The translations under genes were made by a program, and so were the position numbers. A stretch of 64,000 bases of DNA, taken from SIG299 sp045531955 (GTDB lineage: Bacteria > Bacillota > Clostridia > Lachnospirales > Lachnospiraceae). Positions 34,254 to 43,307 of this stretch are shown here, piece by piece (positions within the stretch are counted from its first letter, which is position 1; every line of letters starts with the position of its first letter). Location: positions 62,001 through 126,000 of the forward strand of contig JAZSFC010000027.1 in NCBI GenBank assembly GCA_045531955.1, read 5' to 3'. The notes below the pieces were generated by a model, which saw only the letters and a list, made by a program, of their open reading frames with translations, did no database searches and was not told the DNA's origin.

Positions 34254-35984
34254 TTAGAATGCGTTAATCATGTCATTTACGCTGTCTGCCAAAGCCTTTG
34301 CCTTTGCATCCGCATCTTCTAAGGAAGTACCGACTACGCCGTAGTACAGCTTAATCTTAGGCTCTGTACCGGATGGGCGTACACAAATCCAGGTGTTGTT
34401 TTCCATCTCAAAGTAAAGAACGTTGGAAGCCGGAAGACCGGTAGGAGTTACTTCGCCGGTAGCCAGATTCTTGATAGTATCCTTCTTGTAGTCGCGGATA
34501 GCTGTAATCTTGTAGCCGCCAACCTCAGCCGGTGGGTTCTCACGGAGAGAAGTCATGATGCTCTGAATCTTATCCAGGCCTTCGATACCCTTCATGGTAA
34601 CAGATACGATACCATCCTTATAGTAGCCGTAACGGTCATATAAAGCAATCATTGCATCCCATAAAGTCATGTTCTTTGTCTTATAGTAAGCGGCAGCTTC
34701 ACAAAGAGCCATAGTTGCAACGATAGCGTCCTTATCTCTTGCATGGTCGCCGATTAAGCAGCCGTAGCTTTCTTCAAAACCGAACAGATAAGTGCCTGTG
34801 CCCTTCTGCTCGAACTCTAACATCTTCTGACCAATGAACTTAAAGCCGGTGAGACACTCATAAAGAGCGATGCCGTAATACTTAGCGATTGCCTTTGCCA
34901 TGTCGGTGGAAACGATGGTTTCAATTAATGCGCCGTTTTCAGGCAAGCCGCGAAGTTCCTTCATCTGACCGATTTCGTAGTCTGCAAGGAGACATCCGGA
35001 CATATTACCGGTTAAGGAAATGTATTCGCCGGACTTGGTATCCTTTACATAAACACCGAGACGGTCTGCGTCAGGGTCATTGGCAAGAACTAAGTCTGCA
35101 TCTACTTCCTTAGCAAGCTTTAATCCAAGTGCAAATGCTTCTGCAGCTTCCGGATTCGGATAGCTTACGGTTGGGAAGTTGCCGTCCGGTAACTCCTGTT
35201 CCTTAACGATATATACATTTTCAAAACCGAGCTCTGCAAGCACACGTCTTACCGGGATATTACCGGTACCGTGAAGCGGTGTGTAAACAATCTTTAATTC
35301 CTTCGCCATAGCCTTAATACAGTCCGGACGAAGAACTAATTTCTTTAAGGTTTCAGTATACTTATCATCAATTTCCTTGCCGATTACATGGTAAAGACCT
35401 GCTGCCACAGCGTCTGCCTCAGACATAGTCTTAACGTTGTTGAAATCGGTAACTGCCTTAACTTCCTTTAAAATTTCCACATCGTGAGGAGGTGTAATCT
35501 GTGCGCCGTCTTCCCAATAAGCCTTATAACCGTTGTATTCCGGTGGGTTGTGGCTGGCTGTGATATTAACACCGGCTACACATCCTAATTCTCTGAGTGC
35601 AAAGGATAATTCCGGAGTCGGACGAAGGCTCTCGAAAATATACACAGGAATACCGTTTGCGCAGAGGCAAAGTGCGGTTTCCTTTGCAAATTCAGGAGAC
35701 ATACGGCGGGAGTCAAATGCAATTGCTACACCCTTGTCCTGCTTGCCGGCACGGATGATGTAATTTGCAAGACCCTGAGTAGCCTTACGAACGGTATAGA
35801 TGTTCATGCGGTTGATACCTGCACCGATGATGCCGCGAAGACCGCCGGTACCGAACTCTAACTCGGTATAGAAGCGTTCTTTGATTTCCTTTTCGTCATC
35901 CTTGATGCTTTCTAACTCTTTCTTTGTTTCTGCGTCGAAGTATGGGTTGCTTAACCATTCTTCATACATTTTCTTGTAGTCCAT
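34254..35984 (-). CDS. pgcA: Phospho-sugar mutase (alpha-phosphoglucomutase type)
   Basis: A ~576-residue alpha-D-phosphohexomutase. The phosphoserine loop is ITASHNPPEYNGYK (Ser144), the Mg2+ loop DPDADR (303-308), sugar-binding GFEES near residue 400, and the C-terminal phosphate-binding RPSGTEPKIKLYY. Size and motifs match Bacillus PgcA, which interconverts glucose 1- and 6-phosphate. The ATG at 35984 is chosen because GAGGAGG lies just upstream; an earlier ATG overlaps that site. It can supply glucose 1-phosphate for UDP-glucose and so for the UDP-glucuronate of the exopolysaccharide, but it is not linked to that operon. Phosphomannomutase activity is also possible. Confidence 0.88.
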   Translation of the reverse strand: MDYKKMYEEWLSNPYFDAETKKELESIKDDEKEIKERFYTELEFGTGGLRGIIGAGINRMNIYTVRKATQGLANYIIRAGKQDKGVAIAFDSRRMSPEFAKETALCLCANGIPVYIFESLRPTPELSFALRELGCVAGVNITASHNPPEYNGYKAYWEDGAQITPPHDVEILKEVKAVTDFNNVKTMSEADAVAAGLYHVIGKEIDDKYTETLKKLVLRPDCIKAMAKELKIVYTPLHGTGNIPVRRVLAELGFENVYIVKEQELPDGNFPTVSYPNPEAAEAFALGLKLAKEVDADLVLANDPDADRLGVYVKDTKSGEYISLTGNMSGCLLADYEIGQMKELRGLPENGALIETIVSTDMAKAIAKYYGIALYECLTGFKFIGQKMLEFEQKGTGTYLFGFEESYGCLIGDHARDKDAIVATMALCEAAAYYKTKNMTLWDAMIALYDRYGYYKDGIVSVTMKGIEGLDKIQSIMTSLRENPPAEVGGYKITAIRDYKKDTIKNLATGEVTPTGLPASNVLYFEMENNTWICVRPSGTEPKIKLYYGVVGTSLEDADAKAKALADSVNDMINAF

Positions 35985-36087
35985 GATAATCCTCCTCATA
36001 TGAAAAGTTTTATTTAGTGCTGATATAAACAGGTCATAAACCCAGTTGTATACATTTTACCATTTTATGAACCAATTCGCAACACAT

Positions 36088-37587
36088 TTAATCAATCCAG
36101 CTAAAGTTATAGTAGGAATCTTCCCCGTTATCGGTTTCGGAGCAGTTAAAGTTCTTTACGCCGCCATCAGTACGGATTACCGTAATCACATAGGAGCCGA
36201 TAATCTTCTCAAAATCCATCGGTGCGGTACCGAGGTAAGTTCCGTCCAAATAAATTTCAGCGCCGCTTGGTCCCAAAATATAAATGGCATTATTCAGATT
36301 CAGGTTATAGCCCATATTGGTAACAGAAACACTGGTCATTATATCAGATAATCCATTATCATTTCCGGATGTGTTCCCTGTATTCCCGCCCGTATTGTTA
36401 TCGTTAGTGCCACTATCCGGAGTATCGTCATCCGTAGCACCTGTTTCCGGTTCCTGCGGGTCTGTGGTAGTATCCTCATTATCATCCGGACTGTTTTCTT
36501 CTGTTTTCTGCTCAATCAGGAAAACAGAAAGACTTTGCTTTGGCTGGTCAATCAACACGGTAGCATTATAAGAAACATATCCGCCTTCGGAAAATTCAAA
36601 CCGGTAAGTACCGTATTCCAGTTCCACTCCATCAGTGTATGCCGTCTTTACTCCATCAATGTAAAGGTCTGCTCCCAACGGATCAATGTGGATGGTCAGC
36701 CAGCCCTTCTTAATCGGCCCGCTTCCGTATTCAAACACATCGAACACCGCTGTGCTGTCCCTGGCAACCGTGATGGTTTCCGTTCCTTCATATTCACCGC
36801 ACTCCACCGTTACCGGATAGGTGCCCTCCCTTACCAGATAGTTGGAAACCTCTGTAATGGTATCGATTCTGGTGCTGCCGATGGTAATCACACCACCAAT
36901 AAAATCCTCATGATTTTTTAAAGAAATATAGCCGTGTCCTTTGGTTACCACTATTTCATAAATAGTTTGTCCGACACCCCTGACTGTTAAAATATCAACG
37001 GTCGGCTGGATATCCCCAAGAGTTATCTGCTTTCCGTTACTCATCACGCAGATTCCCTCGGTATAACGGTAATTTTGTCCGCGGAAGGAGATTTTGTCCT
37101 GAGCTACCGTCATATAGTCCACTCCCGTTTTTTCCCAAACAGAAGTATCTTTCGGCTTTTCCCTGCGGTCTACCGCCTCGCAGGCTGTGGAAATCCATTC
37201 CTCTTTCAGATTAATTGTGAAACGGTACAATTCCCCCTTCTCCAGTTGGGATGCTGCATGCTGGATACCGTATCCGTCATAAAATGTGGTTGCTCCGGTA
37301 TATACCAGTTTTTCCTGCTCTTCTGCCTCCACATTGTAAACAGTTATCATTTTAACTTCCGTATCCACGTCAAGGACTACCGCCAGAGTTTCTGCTTCTG
37401 TCACCCGGGAAATTACTTCTGTAGGTGTTGCTGTTGCCGCTACTGGGTCCGGGTTCTTTTTCTTTGGTTTCTCCTCCGGAAGAAAGAGTATTGCCGTACT
37501 AATCAGCATAAGCAGAATTAACGTAACCATCACGGCAATTACTCCGCCATGATTTTGTTTTTTCCGGGTTCTCCTTGGTTCTGTCAT
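36088..37587 (-). CDS. PEGA domain membrane-anchored protein
   Basis: About 499 residues from the ATG at 37587 (MTEPRRTRKK), chosen for AGGAGTG nine bases upstream. A basic tail and one membrane helix lead into beta-rich extracellular domains. At least two PEGA-like units are visible: WLTIHIDPLGADLYIDGVK with GTYRFEFSEGGY, and NAIYILGPSGAEIYLDGTYLG with GSYVITVIRTDGG near the C-terminus. They are joined by an acidic low-complexity linker rich in Asp, Thr, Asn and Gly (around residues 370-420). PEGA units occur on surface proteins and probably bind wall components. It lies just after a CotS-like kinase gene, suggesting a spore or envelope role; inference. Confidence 0.8.
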   Translation of the reverse strand: MTEPRRTRKKQNHGGVIAVMVTLILLMLISTAILFLPEEKPKKKNPDPVAATATPTEVISRVTEAETLAVVLDVDTEVKMITVYNVEAEEQEKLVYTGATTFYDGYGIQHAASQLEKGELYRFTINLKEEWISTACEAVDRREKPKDTSVWEKTGVDYMTVAQDKISFRGQNYRYTEGICVMSNGKQITLGDIQPTVDILTVRGVGQTIYEIVVTKGHGYISLKNHEDFIGGVITIGSTRIDTITEVSNYLVREGTYPVTVECGEYEGTETITVARDSTAVFDVFEYGSGPIKKGWLTIHIDPLGADLYIDGVKTAYTDGVELEYGTYRFEFSEGGYVSYNATVLIDQPKQSLSVFLIEQKTEENSPDDNEDTTTDPQEPETGATDDDTPDSGTNDNNTGGNTGNTSGNDNGLSDIMTSVSVTNMGYNLNLNNAIYILGPSGAEIYLDGTYLGTAPMDFEKIIGSYVITVIRTDGGVKNFNCSETDNGEDSYYNFSWID

Positions 37588-37616
37588 TGGCTTTTCGCAC
37601 TCCTTTCCTCTTTTGC

Positions 37617-38609
37617 TTATGTAAACAAGCACTTAATACTGTTACTTTTCTGTTCCGCCTGTTCCATGGTCTGCAGCAGTTTTTGCATGTTTTTTTCCGG
37701 AATCCAGGACTTACGGTTATTATAATACTGGTTTGCCACCTTCCAAAATTTTTCCGGATAGGAAAGCAACAAACAAAGTAATTTCATCTCTTCCTGCGGA
37801 ATTTGACGAATCCTGTTATAAGATTCCAGCATACTGTCTCCCAAGGAAACATCCCAGTCCCATTTTTCCATTATTTTACGGAACAGTAAGTAAAAATCCT
37901 GCATCTGGATTCCGCACTCCGCTTTATCAAAACCTGTTACCGCTGTGGAATTTTCATTTAACAGAAGCACACTATGATGGGTAAAATTCCCGTGAAGCAT
38001 GCATCCTCTTTCTATTCTGTCACTGTACCAGTTCTCATACTCTGTCCCTGCAAGCTGTTCCAACACTTGTTCCGCTTCAGCAAAACGGGTATCAAACTGA
38101 GCCAGAAAATTCTGCTCAAAACTATTTTTTTGCTTTTTGGAACGGATATAAGTCCGGACCCGGCGAAGCTCTTTATTCCGTTTCTCCAGCAACTCCGGAA
38201 TTTTAGGCTGAAGGCAAAATTCCTTTTCTGTTTCTTCCAGGTAAAATCCCTGCATGCAGTTGTGCAGATGTGCCAGAGTCTCCACTGTTTTTAGTACATG
38301 CTCCCGATCCTTTGCATTGCATTCCTCTCCGTAAAACCAGTTTTTCATAACAAACTGCTCTCCGTAAGGCCCCTGCACCAAAAAGCTCTGTTCCTTGTTT
38401 GGCACATACAGGTCTGTTTCCCGAAACCCCTGCTCTGTAACAAATTGTTTCATCTGTTGCTCAAACTTAATCTTTCCTTCACTGTAATTACAGCCACAAA
38501 GACATTTTAACCCCCGGTCTGTTTCCAACATCCAGGCCCCTTTGACACGGCCGGCCTTGTATACCTTCAAGTCGTACTGTGCCAGCATATCCGCGATTTT
38601 TTCTTCCAT
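37617..38609 (-). CDS. CotS-like spore coat protein kinase family protein
   Basis: A 330-residue protein of the CotS/YsxE phosphotransferase fold. Visible elements are LKVYKAGRVKGAWMLET (N-lobe start), YGEQFVMKNWFYGEECN, a helix with VLKTVETLAHLHNCMQGF, and a CMLHGNFTHHSVLLL loop that matches the catalytic HGDxxxxN region of aminoglycoside-phosphotransferase-like kinases with the Asp replaced by Asn. GFDKAECG is the metal-binding position. Family members belong to the spore coat of endospore formers, supporting a sporulating organism. With HGN in place of HGD the protein may be a weak or inactive kinase. It precedes the PEGA protein gene by 29 bp. Confidence 0.8.
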   Translation of the reverse strand: MEEKIADMLAQYDLKVYKAGRVKGAWMLETDRGLKCLCGCNYSEGKIKFEQQMKQFVTEQGFRETDLYVPNKEQSFLVQGPYGEQFVMKNWFYGEECNAKDREHVLKTVETLAHLHNCMQGFYLEETEKEFCLQPKIPELLEKRNKELRRVRTYIRSKKQKNSFEQNFLAQFDTRFAEAEQVLEQLAGTEYENWYSDRIERGCMLHGNFTHHSVLLLNENSTAVTGFDKAECGIQMQDFYLLFRKIMEKWDWDVSLGDSMLESYNRIRQIPQEEMKLLCLLLSYPEKFWKVANQYYNNRKSWIPEKNMQKLLQTMEQAEQKSNSIKCLFT

Positions 38610-38672
38610 CTCTCTCCTCCGACCAAAATCATACTCCTTAGAGTTTATGTGTCCGAGGGATTGGTTATGACT

Positions 38673-40046
38673 CTACTTCATATATTGTTTCGCGGCTTGC
38701 AGTAAACTCTCTCTCCGGTTCAATTCCGGAATATCTAAAACCATCTGCAACAGCTGCTCCAGGATTTCTCCCAGTTGTTTTCCCGGTGTTGCTCCGAATT
38801 CAATTAAGTCTTTTCCGTTTACCGCCAGTTGTTTCAGTGAAACGCAGTCATTCCTCTGCAATACCTCCCGATAAAGCTTCTTTGTTTCTTCTAATGCCTG
38901 TAATTTATGCTCTAACAAAGCAGGATTTTGGGACATAATATCTGCCCGCTGCAGTTCCCATAAATACTCCATTAAGTCCGGTCCGAGCCGGTGCATCATG
39001 TGGCGCATGGCAGCCAGGTTTTCTTCCCTGTTTTCCGATAAAGTGATATATTGATCATGCGCTGCCACCAACCGTACCACAAAATCTGTTGTCTCATTAT
39101 CAAATTTTAAGCGTCGCATTACTTCTTTGGCTTTTTTCGCACCCACCTCTGCATGTTTCGGAAAATGCTGTGCTCCACTACCGTCTGTCATCTGCATGCC
39201 CGGCTTAGCGACATCATGTAACAGTGCCGCAAATCGTAAAATTTGCAAATCTTTTTTATTCCACTTTTCCCCGATTCCCACCTGCTCCAAAACATTTAGT
39301 GTATGCACACCCACATTATGGAGGTGATTTTCATTCTTCTGTTCGGTTGCCAGCATGGCATCAAACTCCGGCAGAACAATTTTTGTAATTCCGTTTTGCT
39401 GCATCCATAACAGCCGGTCCGGATGTGCAGACACTATGAGCTTTGTCAATTCCACACGGATTCGTTCTGCGCTGATTTTCTTTAAATTTTCCGCACGTTC
39501 CATTGCGGCAATGCAGGTGTTTTCTTCAATAGAAAAACCCAGCTGCGCAGAAAAGCGGAATGCTCTCATAATACGCAGGGCATCTTCATCGAAACGGTCT
39601 CCCGCCGTACCTACACAGCGGATAATTTTATCCGCTAAGTCCTTTACTCCTCCAAAAATATCCACCATTCCGGTCTGTTCATTATAGGCCATGGCATTGA
39701 TGGTAAAGTCCCGGCGCTTTAAATCTTCCTCCAGGTTTTTTGTAAACAATACTTCTTTCGGATGTCTGCCGTCCTCATACTCGCCGTCAATACGGTAAGT
39801 TGTAACTTCAAAACCTTCCTTGTCCAACATTACCGTGACAGTGCCATGCTGAATACCGGTGTCAATGGTGCGCCGGAACAAGGCTTTTACCTCATACGGA
39901 CTGGCTGATGTGGTAATATCCCAGTCATCTGCCTCTCTTCCAAGCAGAGAATCTCTGACACAACCTCCTACTGCATATGCTTCATACCCATGTGCCAGCA
40001 AGGTTTCAATAATTATATTCACTTTTTCCGGCACCTGAATGTTCAT
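38673..40046 (-). CDS. cca: CCA-adding tRNA nucleotidyltransferase with HD domain
   Basis: A 457-residue enzyme adding or repairing the 3' CCA of tRNA. The nucleotidyltransferase head has AYAVGGCVRDSLLGREADDWDITT (catalytic D-x-D around 39-41) and the RRDFTINAMAYN strand. The RNA-binding segment RFDEDALRIMRAFRFSAQLGF is followed by an HD domain with LRFAALLHDVAKP and KHAEVGAKKAKEVMRRL. The HD domain may give phosphatase/phosphodiesterase activity. AAGGAGA lies eight bases before the ATG. Length and order match class II bacterial enzymes. Because tRNA 3' ends are essential, the gene should be essential if many tRNA genes lack encoded CCA. Confidence 0.93.
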   Translation of the reverse strand: MNIQVPEKVNIIIETLLAHGYEAYAVGGCVRDSLLGREADDWDITTSASPYEVKALFRRTIDTGIQHGTVTVMLDKEGFEVTTYRIDGEYEDGRHPKEVLFTKNLEEDLKRRDFTINAMAYNEQTGMVDIFGGVKDLADKIIRCVGTAGDRFDEDALRIMRAFRFSAQLGFSIEENTCIAAMERAENLKKISAERIRVELTKLIVSAHPDRLLWMQQNGITKIVLPEFDAMLATEQKNENHLHNVGVHTLNVLEQVGIGEKWNKKDLQILRFAALLHDVAKPGMQMTDGSGAQHFPKHAEVGAKKAKEVMRRLKFDNETTDFVVRLVAAHDQYITLSENREENLAAMRHMMHRLGPDLMEYLWELQRADIMSQNPALLEHKLQALEETKKLYREVLQRNDCVSLKQLAVNGKDLIEFGATPGKQLGEILEQLLQMVLDIPELNRRESLLQAAKQYMK

Positions 40047-40174
40047 GGACAGCGTCTCCTTGCATTTCTAAATCTAATAATTTAGTATACCAAATTTTTG
40101 CTGAAATTACAACGTAATTCCAATGGAAGCTTTCTGCAAAAGAATTTCCTTAGCTTTTATAAATGAAAAAAATA

Positions 40175-40183
40175 TGATATAAT
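40175..40183 (+). promoter_or_regulatory. Extended -10 promoter of the first GNAT gene
   Basis: TG-A-TATAAT at 40175-40183, 41 bases before the ATG at 40224; the -35 area is only T-rich. GAAAGGA precedes the start codon. It has the same extended form as the reductase promoter at 24480. Confidence 0.6.
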
Positions 40184-40223
40184 TCGAACATATAGCATTG
40201 ATTTACTACTGAAAGGAACTATT

Positions 40224-40997
40224 ATGATAAAAAGAGTAATTAACACCAAAACCGTCGAACACCTTTTTTCCAATTGGCAGGAAACCTGTATCTGGTCCGC
40301 CCTACAAGGCATTATGGGCGATATCTACGCAGAAGATACAGAACTGCCGGATGCCGCCATGGTAATCCTTGGAGACTTCTGTTTTCTTGCCGGAGCTCCA
40401 AGCGCAGAGCTTGTGGCATATAAACCGGCCACCTATAAGAAAAACTACATTATCATGGTACCGGAAAACGACGCATGGGCTGTACTGATTGAAAAGAATT
40501 ATAAAGACGGGGCAGAAAAAAACTTCCGCTATGCCATCAAAAAGAATGCAGGGAACTTCAATAAAGAAAAGCTGGAGCAGGCGGTGGCAAACGTGCCGGA
40601 AGGATTAGAACTGAAAATGATTGACGAGACGCTTTACAATGCCTGCCTCAAAGAAGACTGGAGCGAGGATTTTGTGTCCAATTATAAAGACTACGCCATG
40701 TTCGAAAGGCTTGGTCTTGGTGCCTTGATGGTAAAAAAAGACACCGGTGAAATTGTTGCCGGTGCCTCCTCTTACTCCACCTATAAAGACGGGATTGAAA
40801 TCGAAATTGTTACCAGGGAGGACTATCGCAAGCAGGGTCTTGCCTATCGCTGTGCATCCAAACTGATTCTGGAATGTTTAAAACGCAACCTGTACCCAAG
40901 CTGGGATGCCAGAACCAGAATTTCCGTGGCACTGGCAGAGAAGCTGGGGTATGAGTACAGTCATGAGTATGTGGCGTATGAGGTAAACAATTATTAG
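40224..40997 (+). CDS. GNAT family N-acetyltransferase (PF12746-like)
   Basis: A 257-residue protein with an N-terminal all-alpha/beta half and a C-terminal GNAT core. The acetyl-CoA loop is VTREDYRKQGLAYRCASKLI (R/Q-x-x-G-x-A), preceded by the strand IVAGASSYSTYKDGIEIEIV, with YPSWDARTRISVALAEKLGYEY after it. This two-part layout is that of the GNAT_acetyltran family common in Firmicutes. The acceptor is unknown. It has its own extended -10 promoter and is followed after 13 bp by a second GNAT gene, probably co-transcribed. Confidence 0.85.
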   Translation: MIKRVINTKTVEHLFSNWQETCIWSALQGIMGDIYAEDTELPDAAMVILGDFCFLAGAPSAELVAYKPATYKKNYIIMVPENDAWAVLIEKNYKDGAEKNFRYAIKKNAGNFNKEKLEQAVANVPEGLELKMIDETLYNACLKEDWSEDFVSNYKDYAMFERLGLGALMVKKDTGEIVAGASSYSTYKDGIEIEIVTREDYRKQGLAYRCASKLILECLKRNLYPSWDARTRISVALAEKLGYEYSHEYVAYEVNNY

Positions 40998-41010
40998 GAG
41001 GTATAATATC

Positions 41011-41361
41011 ATGATACACTTAGTCGATGTTGACAGTAGTAATTGGAGAACCCCATTGAAGGTTTCAAAAGCACAGGAAGAGTATGTAGCAAACAGCACG
41101 ACAATACTTGCACGTGCATACGCCTATAGAAATTCCGGAAGTCATGCTTTGTTTATCCAGGAAGATGAAACACCGGTAGGAATGGTTTTGTATTATGACG
41201 AAGACTCACTGGGCGCATATGTTTTTAGTGAAATCTTTATTGATGAAAAGTTCCAGGGAAAAGGCTATGGAAAAGCCGCTGCCAAAAAACTTTATGAAGG
41301 TTTTGGCTTTGTTGAAACAGAACGTGATGAAGATGAAATTATTATGGAGTTAAAACTATAA
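41011..41361 (+). pseudogene. GNAT acetyltransferase with an apparent internal deletion
   Basis: A 116-residue reading frame with GGAGGT before the ATG. It starts like a polyamine-type acetyltransferase (the LFIQEDETPVGMVLYY strand) and reaches the acetyl-CoA loop IDEKFQGKGYGKAA. It then jumps directly to AKKLYEGFGFVETERDEDE, the usual last strand and helix. In relatives about 25 residues (the helix after the loop and the strand with the N-E-A-A acceptor region) lie between. The Ala-Ala on both sides suggests deletion between short direct repeats. The frame stays open, so the change is in phase. Without this segment the fold is probably inactive, so I label it a likely pseudogene; a functional short variant is possible. 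Confidence 0.6.
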
Positions 41362-41414
41362 GAGAAACAGACCTGCATTTTGGAAATATTTTGTTGTAAC
41401 CAAAATCCCTCTGT

Positions 41415-41823
41415 CGTTTCGCACCAATTTTCTCGCATCGACATTCCGTGCTTTTCCGGCGGCTCCGGGTTTGATGAACTTGCCGATATGGCTGCGACCG
41501 GTGTTTGAGCTATCTGTTTGAGTCGGAAGGTGTGGATTGCACTGCATTGGCGATTTGAATTGACACAAGAAGTGCGTAGCACAAAAAGAAAAGACCTATA
41601 AGGTACCTCTGGCAAACTCGTTTGCCTAAGAGCACTTATAGGTCTTTTTTATGTCCGAAGGACACTTGTGTCAATTAAAATCAATAACGCAATTCTCAAT
41701 TCCACACCGACGATGAGTTATAGTCAAACACCGGCTAAGCAGAAATACGCTTTCGGCAAGTGACGCAAAACCGGTAAGCCCCCGCGGAAAGCAGCGGAGT
41801 CGGTAGGGAAAATTGGTGCGAGA
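41415..41823. repeat. Long imperfect palindrome (about 410 bp) between GNAT gene and proS
   Basis: Two arms of ~155 bp (41415-41569 and 41665-41823) are degenerate inverted copies. Exact blocks include TCGCACCAATTTTC (41419-41432) with 41808-41821, ACTTGCCGA (41478-41486) with 41753-41761, CCGGTGTTTGA (41498-41508) with 41724-41734, and AATTGACACAAG (41558-41569) with 41665-41676. The centre is a nested terminator-like hairpin. It fills the whole 466-base gap; no open frame of coding quality is in it. It may be a decayed MITE or an inverted duplication. Confidence 0.8.
41589..41648. terminator. Bidirectional terminator at the centre of the palindrome
   Basis: Arms 41589-41602 (AAAAGACCTATAAG) and 41635-41648 are perfect complements with T-tracts on both strands. 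Inside is a second stem (41611-41616 with 41621-41626). It separates the convergent GNAT and proS genes. Confidence 0.8.
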
Positions 41824-41827
41824 AATC

Positions 41828-43261
41828 TTAATACGCCTTGCCCCAGTAAACCATCTTCTTGGCAGGCTTGCCGCAGCATACGCAAGTATCTGCGATTGTT
41901 TCCTGCGCAAATGGCATACAGCGGGAAGTGATTCCTGCTGTTTCCTTTAAGCTGTCTTCGCAGGCTCTGTCACCGCACCACATGGCACGGATAAAACCAG
42001 GCTTGTTAGCAGCGATGTCAGCCATCTCTTCTGCGTTGTGAGCATCGTAGGTGTGCTCATCGCGATACACTCTGGCACGCTCTAACATTTCCTTCTGGAT
42101 TCTTTCTAACAGCTTTGGAATTTCAGTTTCTAAATCATCGATAGCAATGGCAACCTTCTCGCCGGTATCACGTCTTGCTACCATAGCCTGACCTGCCTCG
42201 ATATCCTTTGGTCCGATTTCGATACGAACCGGAACACCACGCATTTCATGCTCTGCAAACTTCCAGCCAGGGCTCTTGTCGGAATCGTCAACCTTAACTC
42301 TGCAGCCGCCAAGCTTTTCACGAATCTTGTCAGCAGTTTCCAGAACGCCCTCTGCCTGCTGGCGGATTGGGATAATAACAACCTGAGTTGGTGCAATGGC
42401 AGGTGGCAAAACGAGACCGTTGTTGTCACCGTGAACCATGATAACCGCACCGATGAGACGGGTGGTCATGCCCCAGGAAGTCTGATGTACATACTGCAAC
42501 TTGTTTTCCTTATCGGTGTACTGGATGTCAAATGCCTTAGCGAAACCGTCACCGAAGTTGTGGCTGGTACCGGACTGGAGTGCCTTACCATCGTGCATGA
42601 GAGCTTCGATGGTGTAGGTAGCCTTTGCACCTGCAAATTTTTCCTTATCGGTCTTCTGTCCGCGCACCATTGGAATAGCAAGGGTATCCTCACAGAAGTC
42701 TGCATACAGGTTTAACATCTGGATAGTTCTTTCCTGAGCTTCTTCTGCCGTTGCATGAGCGGTATGGCCTTCCTGCCATAAGAATTCCATGGAGCGAAGG
42801 AACGGTCTTGTGGTCTTTTCCCAACGGACTACGGAACACCACTGATTATATAACTTTGGTAAGTCTCTGTGGGACTCGATGATTCTGGAATAGAAATCAC
42901 AGAACAGGGTTTCAGACGTAGGTCTTACACACATTCTCTCCTGCAGAGGCTCATTTCCGCCGTGGGTAACCCATGCTACTTCCGGTGCGAAACCTTCTAC
43001 GTGATCCTTTTCCTTGTTTAAGAGACTTTCCGGAATGAACATTGGCATGTAAACATTCTCTACGCCGGTTGCCTTAAAGCGGGCATCCAGTTCCTTCTGG
43101 ATTAACTCCCAGATGGCATAACCGGTTGGGCGGATAATCATACAACCCTTAATACCGGAATACTCAACTAATTCAGCTTTCTTCACAATGTCGGTATACC
43201 ACTGTGCGAAATCCACGTCCATAGAGGTAATTGCCTCTACCTGCTTCTTTTCTTTAGCCAT
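41828..43261 (-). CDS. proS: Proline--tRNA ligase (short form without editing insertion)
   Basis: A 477-residue class II aminoacyl-tRNA synthetase. Motif 2 lies in RMCVRPTSETLFCDF and VVRWEKTTRPFLRSMEFLW; the proline site includes GTSHNFGDGFAKAFD; motif 3 is in GDNNGLVLPPAIAPTQVVIIPI. The anticodon domain and a C-terminal Zn-binding-like segment (CGDRACEDSL, then CVCCGKPAKK) end in the usual Tyr. The large editing domain of Escherichia coli ProRS between motifs 2 and 3 is absent, so this is the archaeal/eukaryotic-like form found in many Firmicutes. AAGGAGG lies eight bases before the ATG. Expression is controlled by the T-box at 43547-43798. Confidence 0.95.
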   Translation of the reverse strand: MAKEKKQVEAITSMDVDFAQWYTDIVKKAELVEYSGIKGCMIIRPTGYAIWELIQKELDARFKATGVENVYMPMFIPESLLNKEKDHVEGFAPEVAWVTHGGNEPLQERMCVRPTSETLFCDFYSRIIESHRDLPKLYNQWCSVVRWEKTTRPFLRSMEFLWQEGHTAHATAEEAQERTIQMLNLYADFCEDTLAIPMVRGQKTDKEKFAGAKATYTIEALMHDGKALQSGTSHNFGDGFAKAFDIQYTDKENKLQYVHQTSWGMTTRLIGAVIMVHGDNNGLVLPPAIAPTQVVIIPIRQQAEGVLETADKIREKLGGCRVKVDDSDKSPGWKFAEHEMRGVPVRIEIGPKDIEAGQAMVARRDTGEKVAIAIDDLETEIPKLLERIQKEMLERARVYRDEHTYDAHNAEEMADIAANKPGFIRAMWCGDRACEDSLKETAGITSRCMPFAQETIADTCVCCGKPAKKMVYWGKAY

Positions 43262-43307
43262 GATAAAATCCTCCTTTTCTTTTTGGAAAGCGAAGTGTTT
43301 CTGGGAG

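Noticed and set aside
37075..37521. 148-residue plus-strand reading frame
   Set aside because: Lies antisense inside the PEGA protein gene; Cys/Phe-rich composition without family resemblance.
41292..41615. 107-residue minus-strand frame over the palindrome
   Set aside because: It covers the left arm of the palindrome and the GNAT end; the sequence is explained by the repeat and has no ribosome site.
41671..41910. 79-residue minus-strand frame in the right palindrome arm
   Set aside because: Overlaps the proS end and the repeat arm; Arg-rich composition fits a non-coding repeat.
42248..42715. 155-residue plus-strand reading frame
   Set aside because: Antisense within proS, with no start signal or known family.
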